From positions 13,160,430-13,224,429 of the forward strand of contig OZ038383.1 in the NCBI GenBank assembly GCA_964036045.1: a stretch of 64,000 bases of DNA, written 5' to 3'. Below the pieces are notes generated by a model. It had not been told where the DNA came from, ran no database searches, and saw only the letters and a list, made by a program, of their open reading frames with translations. Every line of letters starts with the position of its first letter. Position 1 is the stretch's first letter. Below are positions 1 through 10,584 of the stretch, in pieces. The position numbers and the translations under genes are program-made. The stretch is from Eutreptiella sp. 'Long Island Sound 2002'. Lineage: Eukaryota; Euglenozoa; Euglenophyceae; Eutreptiales; Eutreptiaceae.

Positions 1-693
1 AAAGTGCGACTGCAATATTCTTTGGCGCCGTGTGCAAGGCATTGAGCGCAGCGCTATCTGCTGCCCTCGTTGGCATGACCGGCAGGGAGACAAGCGTTCT
101 ACCATGCTCTCCTCTTCGTGACTCATCTCTTTTGCCAGCGCAAGGTTTCGGAAACCACTCGACTTTCTGCTACTGAGTGCTACTCTGCTGATATTTCTCA
201 GCTTCTCAGCACATTGATGTGCCTTGATGTCTTATCTTGCTCTAGTCTACCGTGCTGCAATCTGCCTGTGTCCTTTTCCCCTAGGGGTGAAAGCAAGGCT
301 TTTTGCAAACTGCAGAGTGGGCAGGAAAACCAACCCACCTTTGGTGCAGAGACTCTGTGCCTACATCTATCTATTTTTGTACCGTCCTTTTAAATTTCCA
401 CAGGTCCTCTCTCCTTTCACTTCATCGACAGACCACGTGCTACACCACCAACACAACAGACAACACACACCAGCACACTTCTTCACTGAATCCCCACGTA
501 CAGAGCAAGTACACACATAACCAACACCACACACACACCAGTGCACACAGTAGACCACACGACATTTAGGCGAGTTCCACTTTGGGTCTCTGACCCTGAA
601 TTCTGCTCCGGGTTCCTCAACCCTTTACTTCTCTGACTTGTGCCCATCTCACAGCTACAACTATCATCTGTAAATTTCTGGACGTCTTCCTGA
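1..693. other. unassigned sequence, no gene recognised
   Basis: No open frame here has a recognisable domain. Positions 420-560 are rich in CA/ACAC. A run at about 606-620 (GGGTTCCTCAACCC) loosely resembles a Pol III B box, and the block ends in the LINE-type tail annotated next. It could therefore be the body of a SINE or of a 5'-truncated LINE, but this is weak and I do not claim it. Confidence 0.3.
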
Positions 694-745
694 GGGGGAC
701 GTCAGCCCCTGAACAAGTTGATGCGGTTAAGAACATTAAAAAAAA
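694..745 (+). repeat. 3' end of a LINE family (or of a SINE using that tail)
   Basis: This 52-bp segment is nearly identical (one mismatch over about 44 bp before the A-run) to the last bases of LINE-2, which lie on the minus strand at 28335-28383. It has a GGGG...CCCC hairpin around GACGTCA, then GTTGATGCGGTTAAGAACAT, then eight A's. A shared 3' hairpin plus tail is what a LINE reverse transcriptase recognises. Upstream sequence does not resemble LINE-2, so this is either a diverged family member or a SINE that borrowed the tail. Confidence 0.7.
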
Positions 746-773
746 GGTATAATTCCCTCATTACGTCCGCTCT

Positions 774-793
774 TTGCGCGAGGCCTCGCGCAA
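774..793. repeat. perfect 20-bp GC-rich palindrome
   Basis: TTGCGCGAGGCCTCGCGCAA is a perfect palindrome lying 63 bp upstream of the ATG of the unknown ORF at 856. The same core (GCGCGAGGCCTCGCGC) recurs at 1747 and in variant form at 1639 and, three times, inside the TIR element at 19034-20170. Function unknown. Confidence 0.8.
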
Positions 794-855
794 TAACTTC
801 TCCCTCATTGCTGACTCCGAATTATCTGACGTTTGGACCTCCTCAAGTAGAGGAG

Positions 856-1612
856 ATGGATCCTGTTGAATTTGGCGGTCACCTTCCGATAACGACGGTT
901 ATGTGGTATTTCGACACTCACCTCTTTCACCTGAAGCAGGATAAGACCTTCAAGCCTGTGTGTTCATTGATCATCAGCCGGATCTGGTGTGCAAGATCGC
1001 GTCCGTCGAGCTGAATTCTCGCATGTACCTTCTTGGTGTTACCTCCGACAATCTCTCCGATTGGGTCAACAGGGTGCAGACTCAGTTGAACCATGTATTG
1101 ACACAAGAGTCGAAACTGCACGCGTCTGGTGATTGGGACCAGCAAGCCAACTGGGCAAACCGTGGTATTCCCCTATGGGTTTGCGATGACAAGGTGGGTT
1201 ATGAGGCGTTGTCGCTGAAGGAGGAAGAGACTGTTGAGAAAGGTCAAGCTGCAGAAGCACTGGCCCCTGCGGAGCGGAAGTCTACTGGTGGGGAACCAGC
1301 CCCCAAGAAGAAGAAGACTGCCTCCAAGCCTCAGGCAGCGAAGTCAGTTACCGGTGCAGAATCCGACGAGAGCGATGGGGATAAAGAGGAGGAGAGCGAG
1401 GAAGAAGAGGAGGAGGAAGCGCAGGTCTCCCAGGGCAAGGCAGCGAAGAAAGGGGCAGCGAAGCCGAGGTCCGAGGAGACCGCGCTCCATTCAAGCAGCC
1501 AGGCTGTCAGTCCCAACCAAGAAGCGCGCCCGCAAAGCCACCTCCTAAGGGTAACACGTCCGTTGCTAAGGCTATGGGTTCTAAGATGCAAACTGTTCCG
1601 AAGAAAAAGTAA
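856..1612 (+). pseudogene. unknown acidic/lysine-rich protein, frame-broken
   Basis: The reading starts at ATG 856 (MDPVEFGGHLP) and ends at TAA 1610-1612 after a lysine-rich tail ending VPKKK. Two or more frameshifts separate the parts. One is near 958-962 in a GTGTG run, after which the frame gives FIDHQPDLVCKIASVEL; another is near 1530. The first ~120 residues look globular. The rest is charged: PKKKK near 1302, a glutamate run near 1390-1420 (EEEEEEE), then basic stretches. That resembles a nuclear or nucleic-acid-binding tail. I recognise no family. Palindromes lie 63 bp upstream and 27 bp downstream. It could be a decayed host gene, a transposon ORF or an integrated viral gene; no motif decides. 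Confidence 0.45.
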
Positions 1613-1638
1613 TTTCTTCGCTTGATCTGATATATTAT

Positions 1639-1654
1639 GCGCGAGGGCTCGCGC
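1639..1654. repeat. near-perfect GC palindrome after the ORF stop
   Basis: GCGCGAGGGCTCGCGC begins 27 bp after the TAA of the unknown ORF. Only the central base pair is off. It would form a stable hairpin in RNA, so a 3'-end processing role is conceivable but unproven. Confidence 0.65.
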
Positions 1655-1746
1655 TATGCATTCCTCTTCAACGACCTTTAGGCTGTCACCTTGTGCGGCA
1701 CATTTTTCTCTGTGATGCATTTTATGGCGCTGTTGTGTTGGTGTTG

Positions 1747-1762
1747 GCGCGAGGCCTCGCGC
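1747..1762. repeat. perfect 16-bp GC palindrome
   Basis: GCGCGAGGCCTCGCGC, third copy in this block, about 90 bp beyond the previous one. Surroundings are AT-rich, so the palindrome stands out in base composition. Confidence 0.75.
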
Positions 1763-2101
1763 AAAGAAGTGGTACCAAAAAATGCTTCTTGTGGTGCTGG
1801 GTGCAACATGGCTTTCGAAAACTGGTTTTCCAAAATATTGAAACCTCACGGGTGTTTTTATTGCAAAGCATAAATGGTAGAGGAAACAAAAAGTCGTGGT
1901 TTTCCCAAAAAAGAAGTTCATCTGGTGGAAATAAATCTTTTTCCCGGGCAGTCGGTTTTGTTGAAAATAAAGGAAGATGGACCAGTTAATTGCTTTTCAC
2001 GGGATTTTCGGTTCTTGCGTTTTACGTCCCCCCCAAAAGGACTATTTTTTCGCAGTGCCGTGGAGAGGCAGTTTTGGGCGCATTTTGACCATGCAACTTG
2101 A
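1763..2101. other. AT-rich spacer, nothing recognised
   Basis: I see runs such as AAAAAAG and CCCCCCC and short open frames without domains. The boundary with the Gypsy-1 LTR at about 2102 is approximate. Confidence 0.4.
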
Positions 2102-2725
2102 GCCGCCTAAGACTGTTTCGGCCGCCTAAGCAGGCAGAGCACTCCTTCCCTCCAAGCCCTGGCAGGGAATCGTGTAGTGAAGTCCCTGTTAGGCCACAGT
2201 CGCTTAGTAGCGCTGTGTTCCCCTGTACTTTCACATGTGGGCCAGCACGGCCTGGGACCTCTTCCTCAACAACGCCAGGTAGCATGTGCATGTAGGAGTG
2301 GTAAGCCTCGGTGAGGGCTTGAGCACAGCGCTCGCTCACCCTTCGAAGGCTGGTGCCACAGTAGTGAGTGTAGGACCTGTGGTGAGTGTGTCACTGTCCC
2401 GCCTGTTTCCTGAAATTTTACCAGGAATTTGGTGGGCAGTGGTAGCTGTAGTCTACGTTTTGGCCGTGTAGCAAACAGGCGTTTTGATGCCTTGTAGCTT
2501 TTGGCCACCCCTCCGCTGTACTAGGCAGGTAGGTAGGCAAATCAATACCTTGGCATTAGCGCTGGGTATTCCCCCAAGGAAGTCTGGTGCCAGCACAGAA
2601 TTTGGGCACCTAGGGGCGAAAAGACCCGGGGCGTGCCCCGTGGCACCGTGTAAGGACATCCGCCGGGTTTAGCAAGGGTGCAGACTTGGGTAAAATTAGG
2701 ACACCACTTCTGCAGCTTGCTCATA
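2102..2725 (-). repeat. Gypsy-1 3' LTR, U3 portion
   Basis: Read on the minus strand, this begins TATGAGCAAGC just after a purine-rich tract. It shares blocks with the Gypsy-3 3' end: GTGCCCAAATTCTGTGCTGG (compare 63720-63738), GGAGGGGTGGCC and CACCAGCCTTCGAAGG. The R/U5 part is not visible and the left edge is approximate. No matching copy is found at the 5' side near 23.3-25.4 kb. Confidence 0.6.
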
Positions 2726-2736
2726 GGTCCCCAGGA
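2726..2736 (-). other. Gypsy-1 polypurine tract
   Basis: The minus strand reads TCCTGGGGACC directly before the LTR start, at the position of the Gypsy-3 tract CCAGGGGGGAA (63463-63473). It is expected to prime plus-strand DNA synthesis. Confidence 0.5.
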
Positions 2737-2776
2737 TCATCACACACACACAAACATAGGCAGGTATAGGAAGGCT

Positions 2777-4166
2777 TCAGTCCCTAGGCTTCCTCTGAGA
2801 GGCAAGCGTTTCAGCGAGCCTCAGCAACTCTCCTAGGTTGTTCTGGGACAAGGAGTCTACCAGAACAGAACTCTGGCGTCCGTCAGGAAGCACAAAGGCA
2901 GAAAGGGGTTCCCAGGTAGCTTCCTCAACTCCAAACCCTTCCCAGAGGGTAAGGAAACGTCACCCTTGGCGATAGCGGTGTCGGATAACCGACTTCAATA
3001 GGTAGAAGCCTTCCTTAGCCATCTCCTCGGCATTCATGTCGGGAAGTTCTCCTTCAACTTCCATTGGGCTGGCAGCGCCCTGTAGGTCCAGAGCGGCGTT
3101 CTCCTGGTTGTTTAGTTCCCATTCCTCCACACAGAGGTCCTCCGGGTCATAGTAGCGCTTGTGCTGTTGAGCAGCGCACACCAGGGTCCCCCCTCGTGGG
3201 GGAGAACAGCGCACTGTGATGTGGTGACCATCCACAGACAGGATCTTGTAGTGGCCCAAAGTAGGGGTCATCGCTGGTGGAGCGAGGCCAGGCGGGTAGC
3301 CGACTGTGGTGCACCAGCACCCAGTCTCCCTCTTCATAGGAGGCAGGCACCCGGTGTTTGTTCTTCTTGTTCCACTGGCGCTCCCCCACTCTCTCGGGCA
3401 TAACCTTGGCCTTGTCCACCTTGTTTTGTTGCTCCTTCATCCACTTACCCACATTGGAGTAGGAATCCTCAGGATAGGGAGCGTGTCGGAACCACGCCGG
3501 GCGTCCCATGAACAACTCATGGGGCGTATAGCCTCGAGCCGAACTCTCTTGTGAGTTGATCATCAGGGATATGACGTGGAGTAGTCTCACCCAGTCTTTG
3601 GTGCGCTCAGTCTTGCAACATATCCTAACGTTCTCTTTGAGAACTAGAATCTGTCGCTCGCATAGGGGGTTACTCGTATGAGTGTAGGGAATCCCAGTTG
3701 ACACCTGGACATTGAGGGACCTCAGGACTCTCTTGTACCAGCCAGTGTCTGAGCGTATTTGGACGTCCTCGTCTGAGTTGATCTCTTTAGGTGCCCCATA
3801 GACACAGAACCACTCTTCCAGATGTACCCTGATGGTCTCCTCGCCGATGATGTGTTTAGTGCATCGGAACACCCTGGGAAACCAGGTCAGCCCACAGGTT
3901 ACCACTAGGGCAAAGTTATAGCCCCCGAACTTAGGCATCTGGGTGTAGTCCACGTAGAGAATACTGTTTGCAAAGTGGGGGATAGGAAGGGTCGAATCGA
4001 GACCTCTATCCCTGATATCCCCTGGTTTGCAGGACCGACACGGGCACTTGTGCACGATGGGCTGGATGGTTTTGCGCTGCTGATCGTCACTCCACGTAGA
4101 GTGGAACAACTGCTTGAACAGCCTCAGAGTACGGTCCGCTCCAACATGACCACTAGACTCATGCGT
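2777..4166 (-). pseudogene. Gypsy-1 integrase and chromodomain
   Basis: Integrase joins element cDNA to host DNA. The zinc-binding region ends HKCPCRSCKPGD near 4020. The catalytic core has D in ILYVDYTQMPKFGG, D in GAPKEINSDEDVQIRSD and E in NPLCERQ. The C-terminal domain (WVLVHHSRLP, DPYFGP) follows near 3300, where a frameshift moves the reading to KILSVDGHHITVRCS. The chromodomain (EGFYLLKSVIRHRYRQG, then RFLTLWEGFGVEEATWEP) would bind methylated histone tails and steer integration to heterochromatin. A TGA at 2960-2962 replaces the Trp that Gypsy-3 has there (QGWKF). The polyprotein ends at TGA 2777-2779. Length and order are normal for chromoviruses. Confidence 0.85.
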
Positions 4167-4993
4167 TCACTTGAGGAGTGCCGGGATACGGTCGCTAAGC
4201 ACGACTATCCGGTCCTCATGCCAGAGGTAGGTCTTGTCCCTTTTCCATTGTGCCTGGTTGACCAGGACGGGTTCCAGACGCTTCTCCCGGCGTTTGTAGA
4301 TGTCCCCAAACTCCTTCAGGTACTCGACTTGTTTGAGTCCATCTAGGAGTCTGATCCTGGTCATGTTGCGGTCCAGGTGTACATCCATACGCCTGAACGC
4401 CCCCTTGGCTAGCTCCTCAGACCTGGCACCAATCATGTCGTCAAAGTTGTTGCGGCTGATGTAGTCAGCACACTCGTTCTTGACGCCCTGGATATGATGT
4501 ACTGTGAGCAGTAGCTGGCTCAGATAGGTCCACCAGCGTCCGAGCTTAGCCTTCTCAGGTGGGGGTCTCTTCTGGAAGGTGCGGACTGGTTCTTGTTCAC
4601 ACAGCCAAACCACTGGGTTGCTCCCCAACAATTGGGACTGAGAGGATAGCACAAGGATACCCGCGAGCAGTTCCTACTGATAGGTAGAGTACTTCCCCGG
4701 GCCTGGTTCCATTTCCAGTTCCAGTGGCCCAGGGGTACCAGGACCCATTTGTCGTCCGGGTAGCTGTGCTTGAGGGTACCGTTGAGCCCATCAGTTCCCC
4801 ATTGGGACATGGCCGAGTCGAACTCCTCCTTCTCTAGTGCTTGCCACTCGAACAATGTTCCGCCTCCGCCCATATTGCTGGCGTCAGTCACCAGTATAAT
4901 TGCTCCTCGTGCTCTAGGCAGGGCCAAGCACTTGGCGTTGGCCACTTTGTCCTTGAGCTCGCAAAACGCTTGTTGCTTTTGAGGACCCCAGCG
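4167..4993 (-). pseudogene. Gypsy-1 RNase H region and tether to integrase
   Basis: RNase H degrades RNA in the RNA-DNA hybrid. IILVTDASNMGGGGTLFEW near 4890 holds the first catalytic Asp, and HWNWKWNQAR near 4710 is diagnostic of the family. A frameshift near 4690 moves the reading to SQSQLLGSNPVVWLCEQEPV. The tether TVHHIQGVKNECADYISR near 4480 is the conserved end of RNase H (D-x-hydrophobic-SR). The segment to 4167 leads into the integrase zinc domain. An early stop sits at about 4991, right after the RT part. Confidence 0.8.
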
Positions 4994-5278
4994 TCAGGTA
5001 GTACTCTTCTTGATGAGGTCCGTCAGGATGGCGCTGGTGTAGGTAAAGTTTTTGATGTGCCGGCAGTAGAAGTTGCAGGCCCCAATGAAACTGCGTACAT
5101 CATGGAGTCCTTTCTTGGGGTCTTCATGTCGTACCTTAGCATCCATCAGGGGTTTGGCCTTGGAGGCAGCAGGGGACCACCACCTGTAGCCAATGTCGAA
5201 CCCAAGGTACTGCATAGTCTCCTGCATGAACTCACACTTCTCCAGCTTGAGTTTGGTGTGGTTCTCCTGGCAGACTGT
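4994..5278 (-). pseudogene. Gypsy-1 RT, C-terminal half (left of Gypsy-2)
   Basis: The frame reads FTVCQENHTKLKLEKCEFM, then YLGFDIGYRWW and DVRSFIGACNFYCRHIKNF, which is the RT thumb/connection of Ty3/gypsy. Its N-terminal half is at 17315-17926. Joining minus-strand 17315 to 5278 gives LLREF followed by TVCQEN, matching Gypsy-3 LLRKFFIVCQENH at about 34430. This shows that Gypsy-2 inserted here without loss of host sequence. Confidence 0.85.
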
Positions 5279-6832
5279 GAAGCCGGTTCGGACCCCCGTG
5301 GCCATCTTTGGGTCACTTGGGGTGTGTATCTATGTGCCGGCAAGCCGCCATTGGCTGATATCATACTCTTCCATCCACGTGACCTAACCCGATGTGATAG
5401 TGTGATAGGTTTGGCCATTCCGGCTACGAGCGGCCATATTCAGTACCGAGGCGCCGCCAGCAGAGATTTATATATCAGAATATCAGGAATCAACAGGATT
5501 TTTTTATCATAATGTTTCCGTAATTTTTCAGCCTTCTGTTCTGATGGTCAATGTATCGGCGACTGTCAGTAGGCTTGCGATTTTGCGGTAACCGAATGGT
5601 TAACTGTTATTTACAGATATTTTGGCGGAAACCCCGATGAAGGGTCAGAATTCATCAGTAGAGGGTTCCTTGCTTCCGCAATTTTCATATTATGCACTCG
5701 CAAAATTAATCCGATTTTTTCAGACTGTCAGAATCAGATTTTCGACTTCGACATCGCCGCACTTGATATGACGAATCTCGAGTGGTCCGAAATTCTTCCC
5801 CGATCACGAATCAGCCTTCCTTTTCTTATGCCCTTCATTTGTCTTGGAGATATAGTCGAAACAAAAGTGATTCGTGAGACCACTTTGAAAGGTCATATCT
5901 CCGGCTCTCGGCGAGGTAAAACAATTTCGAGAATTGGGTTGGAACCGCCTTGGTCTCAACTTAATTGAGGAAGCATCAAACGGCTTTGGTGTGTACAGAT
6001 GCCCGGTGTAGCAAGGGATAGGGGCCAAGAGGGTAGAAAGTGGTTTATAACTCTTGGACCGTGCAACCGAATATTTTATTGCGACTTTCGAATGTACGGC
6101 ATGAGTGTTAGGGTTGCATAGATATTTTTCTTTGGGTTCCTACGTCTTTTTAACGTGAAGTTATGACCATGGAGGGGCATGGCATATCATGGTGGGAGCC
6201 ACATTTTGAGGGTATGTGTTATATGCATGGTATATGTCTTGATATGCTCACGCCCATGTTATACATCTTCGTGTGGCCGAAGAGATGGGGGGCCACACGT
6301 GACAAGTGTTTTTCCCATGTCCCAATTGTGGAATTCAAAGCGCTAGACCAAGTCTACCGTGTATGTATTGCTCATGGTATGTTTGGCAAAGAGATCCATG
6401 AGTGCACTCCCATTTTTATGGGGCATGTAGATATGAGTGGCGAAGGTATCTTCATGCGCCCGATTGGAGATCCAAGTGGAGAAATTGTTCTCAAATGGTT
6501 CCAATCATTTGTATATTGAACCATGCGCGGATATCATGGGTGAGCATAGAGATATACTGTCATGACAACTTTGTATTTGGACATATTGTCATGTTTTTGA
6601 CCTCAATTTTTGCTCATTTTGGCGTTTTGTGTACTTACCTGGTCGGCAAACAGCAAGAAGCCTATGGAGAGTCGAACCATGGTATGTTGTTCATATGTTG
6701 GCATAAGCTTTGGAGTTGAGCACCACCATATGCCGGGTCGCGTACTCCATTTAGCTTGGCGCACGAAGGATAACGAGAGTTGGTCTCAAGATCATGTGCT
6801 GACTTGGGTGGTACGTGGCGCCCATATCCGAA
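5279..6832 (+). repeat. Gypsy-2 5' LTR
   Basis: Direct repeat of 15762-17314, both starting GAAGCCGGTTCG and ending CATATCCGAA. Inside are AT-rich promoter-like stretches (TTTATATATCAG near 5467) and a 118-codon open frame at 6163-6519. That frame's protein differs at about ten residues between the LTRs, so it is not constrained. The strand follows the internal genes. Confidence 0.8.
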
Positions 6833-7537
6833 GGGGTTTCGAAGGTAAAGTGGGGATGTACATGGGCATTGACCTTTGGTCTCCATCCTCCATGAATACT
6901 GGACTTCGATTCCATGCATGCTTTGAGCCTTCTGATGAGTGGTAACTTCAATTTTGAGCATATATTTGATATATGGCCAATATGGTGTGAATTGGCAGTT
7001 TTTGGCATGTTATGAGTTCAAACTCATGGGGCATATCTCCAAGCCCATTCAACCCCAAGTCCAACCAAGGTTTTGTCAGGGTAGGGCATGGTCCTGAGTG
7101 CCACTCTAGACCATGATAAGCCACCTCCTTCTTTGGGCTAGGATTTAGAGGCTTGGGAGTGAACACATTTTCGGGGTTTGTGTAGTGACTTTTGACACAT
7201 GGCATTTAGCCATCCTATTTGACTGGGTTCAGGGCATCATGTTAGCGAGTCAAGGGAAGGCCTTGAGTCCAGGGAATGAGGGGTCTATGGCTGTGATTGT
7301 GTAAATTTCCATCTTTCCTCAACTTTGCTTGATATGTGTTCATATGCCAATTTCAGGGCTTTCTTCCTTGGTGCAATTCTTGTACATGCCTGCCACCGTG
7401 AGACGACCGGTGTGCTGAACGGAAGCCCGCAGTGTGGATTGGGTTATTGCTGTATTTGTGGGATCTGGTTGCTGTTCAGGGTTGAAGGAAGATAGTATTT
7501 TCTATATTTTTGGATTTGGAACCCTGGATTTTGATAA
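6833..7537 (+). other. Gypsy-2 leader
   Basis: Non-coding sequence between the 5' LTR and gag. I find no convincing primer binding site directly after the LTR (it starts GAAGGGGTTTCGAAGG), unlike Gypsy-1 and Gypsy-3, which show an iMet-type site. Confidence 0.5.
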
Positions 7538-10500
7538 ATGCAATCGTTGATCAGGAGCAAGTCAGCAGGGGTAACAGACGGAAGGGGCACAGCGGGGGCC
7601 GGTCCTGGTAGGGACCTTCTTTATGGTAGCAGAGGCGTACCTGCTGCCCCCACCTACCGCCGACCCGGGGACTTGGGCCCCTACGAGCCCTGCCCAAGTA
7701 CGCCCCGGGTGCGTATTGTGGACTCAGTGGAGACCACGCCGGAAGTTGAAGCCCGAAGAGAAGTACGACGTTCGGGAAGAGGAGGACTTGACATGGAGGA
7801 CCTGGTCTCCATGTGTGAGCATCGCTGCCGAAAGGCATGCAACCTCCGCTCCGCCGCGGAGGACTCTGAGGAGGCCTGCCATTCAGGCAGCAGGGGAGGA
7901 CGGGCCCGGCGCTACTGGAAGCGCGGGTCACCCAAGCCCGCGGTAGGGGACGCCGGGGCTATGGATACGGACCCCAGCCCGGTCAGGCCGCTGGAATCCG
8001 AGGGGCACTCCGATGGCTATCGGACTTGCTTCCCCTCGGAGTCGGAGGAGATGCCCGCGCCGACCGCCAGGGCACATACGGCCCCCGAGCCCGCCCTGAA
8101 GCACGACGCCGAGGGCTTGGAGAGGCCAGCCAGGGCCAGGACGGCACCTGTGCCCCGGCACACGGGACCAGAGATGGACGCCATAGGCGATACGCCCATG
8201 GGCGGTGAGTCTGAGGCGCCGGGAACCGCGGGATGCGCTGGATCAGGTGGAAAGCACGCTGAGTGCCACTGCGAGCACGTGTCCTTCCTCATGGGCAAGT
8301 ACCCAAAGATGAGGATGGACGCCATCGTGCATCGCCTCGACAGCCTGGACAACGCGAAGGACGGCCTAGAGGAGGACGTCGCCGGGATCCTGGATGACGA
8401 GTCGCCCGCGGAGAGAGACATGGCGGAGCTGCGAGCGGAACGGGACCGGTACCGGGAGAATCTGGAGCTGGCCCTGGAGAAGCAGCAGCGAGTGGTGGAC
8501 AGCCTCCTCCACCTGGTTGAGGACATGTCGGGGCGCCTGAAAAGGCTAGAGGAGCGACAGCCCCTCGCCTCGGGTCCGGAGCTCCCGGCAAAGCCGGCAG
8601 CGGCAGAGCTGGTGGAGCGGGTTAAGACCCTCCGGAGCGCCATGGATAAACCCATGGGCGGTCCTGCAGAGGCACCCCACGCGCCTCCGCGTGTTGACCC
8701 GGGTGCGCTGCCGTTTGTTCCCATGTTCAGCGAATCCACAATGCTCGGGGAACACACGGCACCGGCTGGGTCCATGCGGCAAGGGCACGTAACCACGGAC
8801 CCGAGGAGCGTGACGGTACAGATGTCCCATGCCGCCCAGGATCTACCGATTACTACGACTGCCCATGCAGTTTATGCGGAAGAGGAGATCCAGAGCCAGA
8901 CCATGCAGGGACGAACCATGGGAAGCGCCGACAGACATGGTCGAGGCAACCCAGGCGGAAACCTGTGGGCAAAGGACCCCAACACGGGGATATGGACAGC
9001 CGATGGAGCAAGTCCTTCCCGCATTCAAAACCACATAGGTTCAGGCCCAACCGGACCGCACACCATGGAGGAGAGGGACGTACGGGGAGTGTACTCGCAC
9101 CCCCCGGCCACAGGTGGTATCTGTCTCGGTGGAGTGGTGGCTGGGGACGTCGGAGATGCCATCAGGATTGACGACCTCAGGGGAATCAAAATCCCCTACT
9201 ATGATGGCAACCCCTCCAACCTGGACGACTTCATCCTGGATTGGGAGCACTTCGCCGAGGAGGTCGTCGGCGAGATGCGGGGAGCCTCGCGGGACAAGTG
9301 GGTATGTCGGACATTCCCACACCGGCTGGCACAGGACCTGAAGGAGGAGCTGCGGGATCAGATCCGGGAAGGATTGATCCATACGGAGCAGGCCTGCCTC
9401 CAGTGGTTGGAGGATGAGGAGCGGGTGGACGGTCCGAACCAGAAGCTGGAGGACTTGTGGTCCATCCCGCTGCAGCTGGACCGAGGTGAGTTGCGGGTCC
9501 GGGAGTGGAACCGGTATCTGCGGAAGTACCGACGGTGCCTCAAGCTGGTTGAGGACTGGAACAAGTCCAGCGAGATCCGCCACCTGCTGAAGGACGTCCT
9601 CCCCGGGAATTGGAAGAGGCGAGTGGAGGACGAGGAGAAGAAGCGAGCCAAGAAGCGGGTGGCGGTGAGGATCATGGCGGCGGAGGATACCCATGCGGGT
9701 ATCATGGAGTTCTTCAGGAGGAACCTGGGCGAGCCTAACCGGATGTTGGGACTGAAGAACGCCGTGTACGTGGAGGTATTCGGAGACACCATGGGGCAAA
9801 GGTTGCTGCGCCTCAACAACGTGGAGTGGAGGAGCGGATGCAGGTCATCTTCGCCCGCATGAGCCTGGACGAGATTGTGAAGTACATCACGGTGGACTTG
9901 AAGCTCAATGCGAAGAACGAGGCCCACGTGCAGGATCGACATGGTCATGGACAACGAGGCCAACGAGAAGACCGGCATCATCAGGAGATCCAGGAGGACA
10001 CGGCCAACTCCGCGGAGAATGGTAGTGGAAGTGGCCAAGACCACTGGACCTGGTCCCGGGAGGATCACGAGGAGGCCCATTTCTTCGCGTTTGTGGCGCA
10101 CAACGTGAGGGACCATGGGCAGGATCGGTCCAGATGGAGCCGGGTGGGACCCAAGAAGGGCAATGAGCCAAGGAGGATCGGGAACCCACCGCTCTCGTTC
10201 CGGGAGTACAGGTCTCAGCACGACGGGTGCTGGGTCTGTTATGGCAAGGGAAACAACCATGCACACGATCACCGTCAGTGCAAGGTGTATGAGGCGGACA
10301 AGAAGGCCTACTTCGCCGCCCACCCCGAGAAGAAGCCCAAGGAGCAGCGGATTGCCGATTGGAAGGCGAAGGGCGGAGACGGGGGAAAAGGCCAAGGCAA
10401 AGGCCAAGGGAAAGGCGGAGGAAGAGGCTATGGTGGTGGACCTGGCCAAGACCGACGAGTGAGGTCGATCGAGGAGGTTGCTGAGGACATGTTGAGGACG

Positions 10501-10584
10501 TTGGAGGAACTCAAAGCCCAGCAACGTGGTGGACAAAGTCCTGGCGGATCGCAGCCGGAAGGGGCTGCGGGAAGTCAAGTCTAG
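7538..10584 (+). pseudogene. Gypsy-2 gag (capsid, coiled coil, zinc knuckle)
   Basis: The structural protein packages element RNA into virus-like particles. The first frame (7538-9862, ATG at 7538) has a disordered N-terminus and a coiled coil around 8400-8560 (AELRAERDRYRENLELALEK). A retrotransposon capsid fold follows from about 9170 (IKIPYYDGNPSNLDDFILDW, typical of Ty3/gypsy gag). Near 9826-9862 the reading shifts to a second frame ending at TAG 10584. That frame contains the knuckle CWVCYGKGNNHAHDHRQC (about 10230-10283) and a glycine/lysine-rich tail (GKGQGKGQGKGGG). The protease follows in the same frame after the TAG. Confidence 0.8.

Noticed and set aside
6163-6519. 118-codon ORF present in both Gypsy-2 LTRs (also 16645-17001)
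   Set aside because: About ten amino-acid differences between two recently identical LTRs show no purifying selection; both copies descend from one template, so retention proves nothing.
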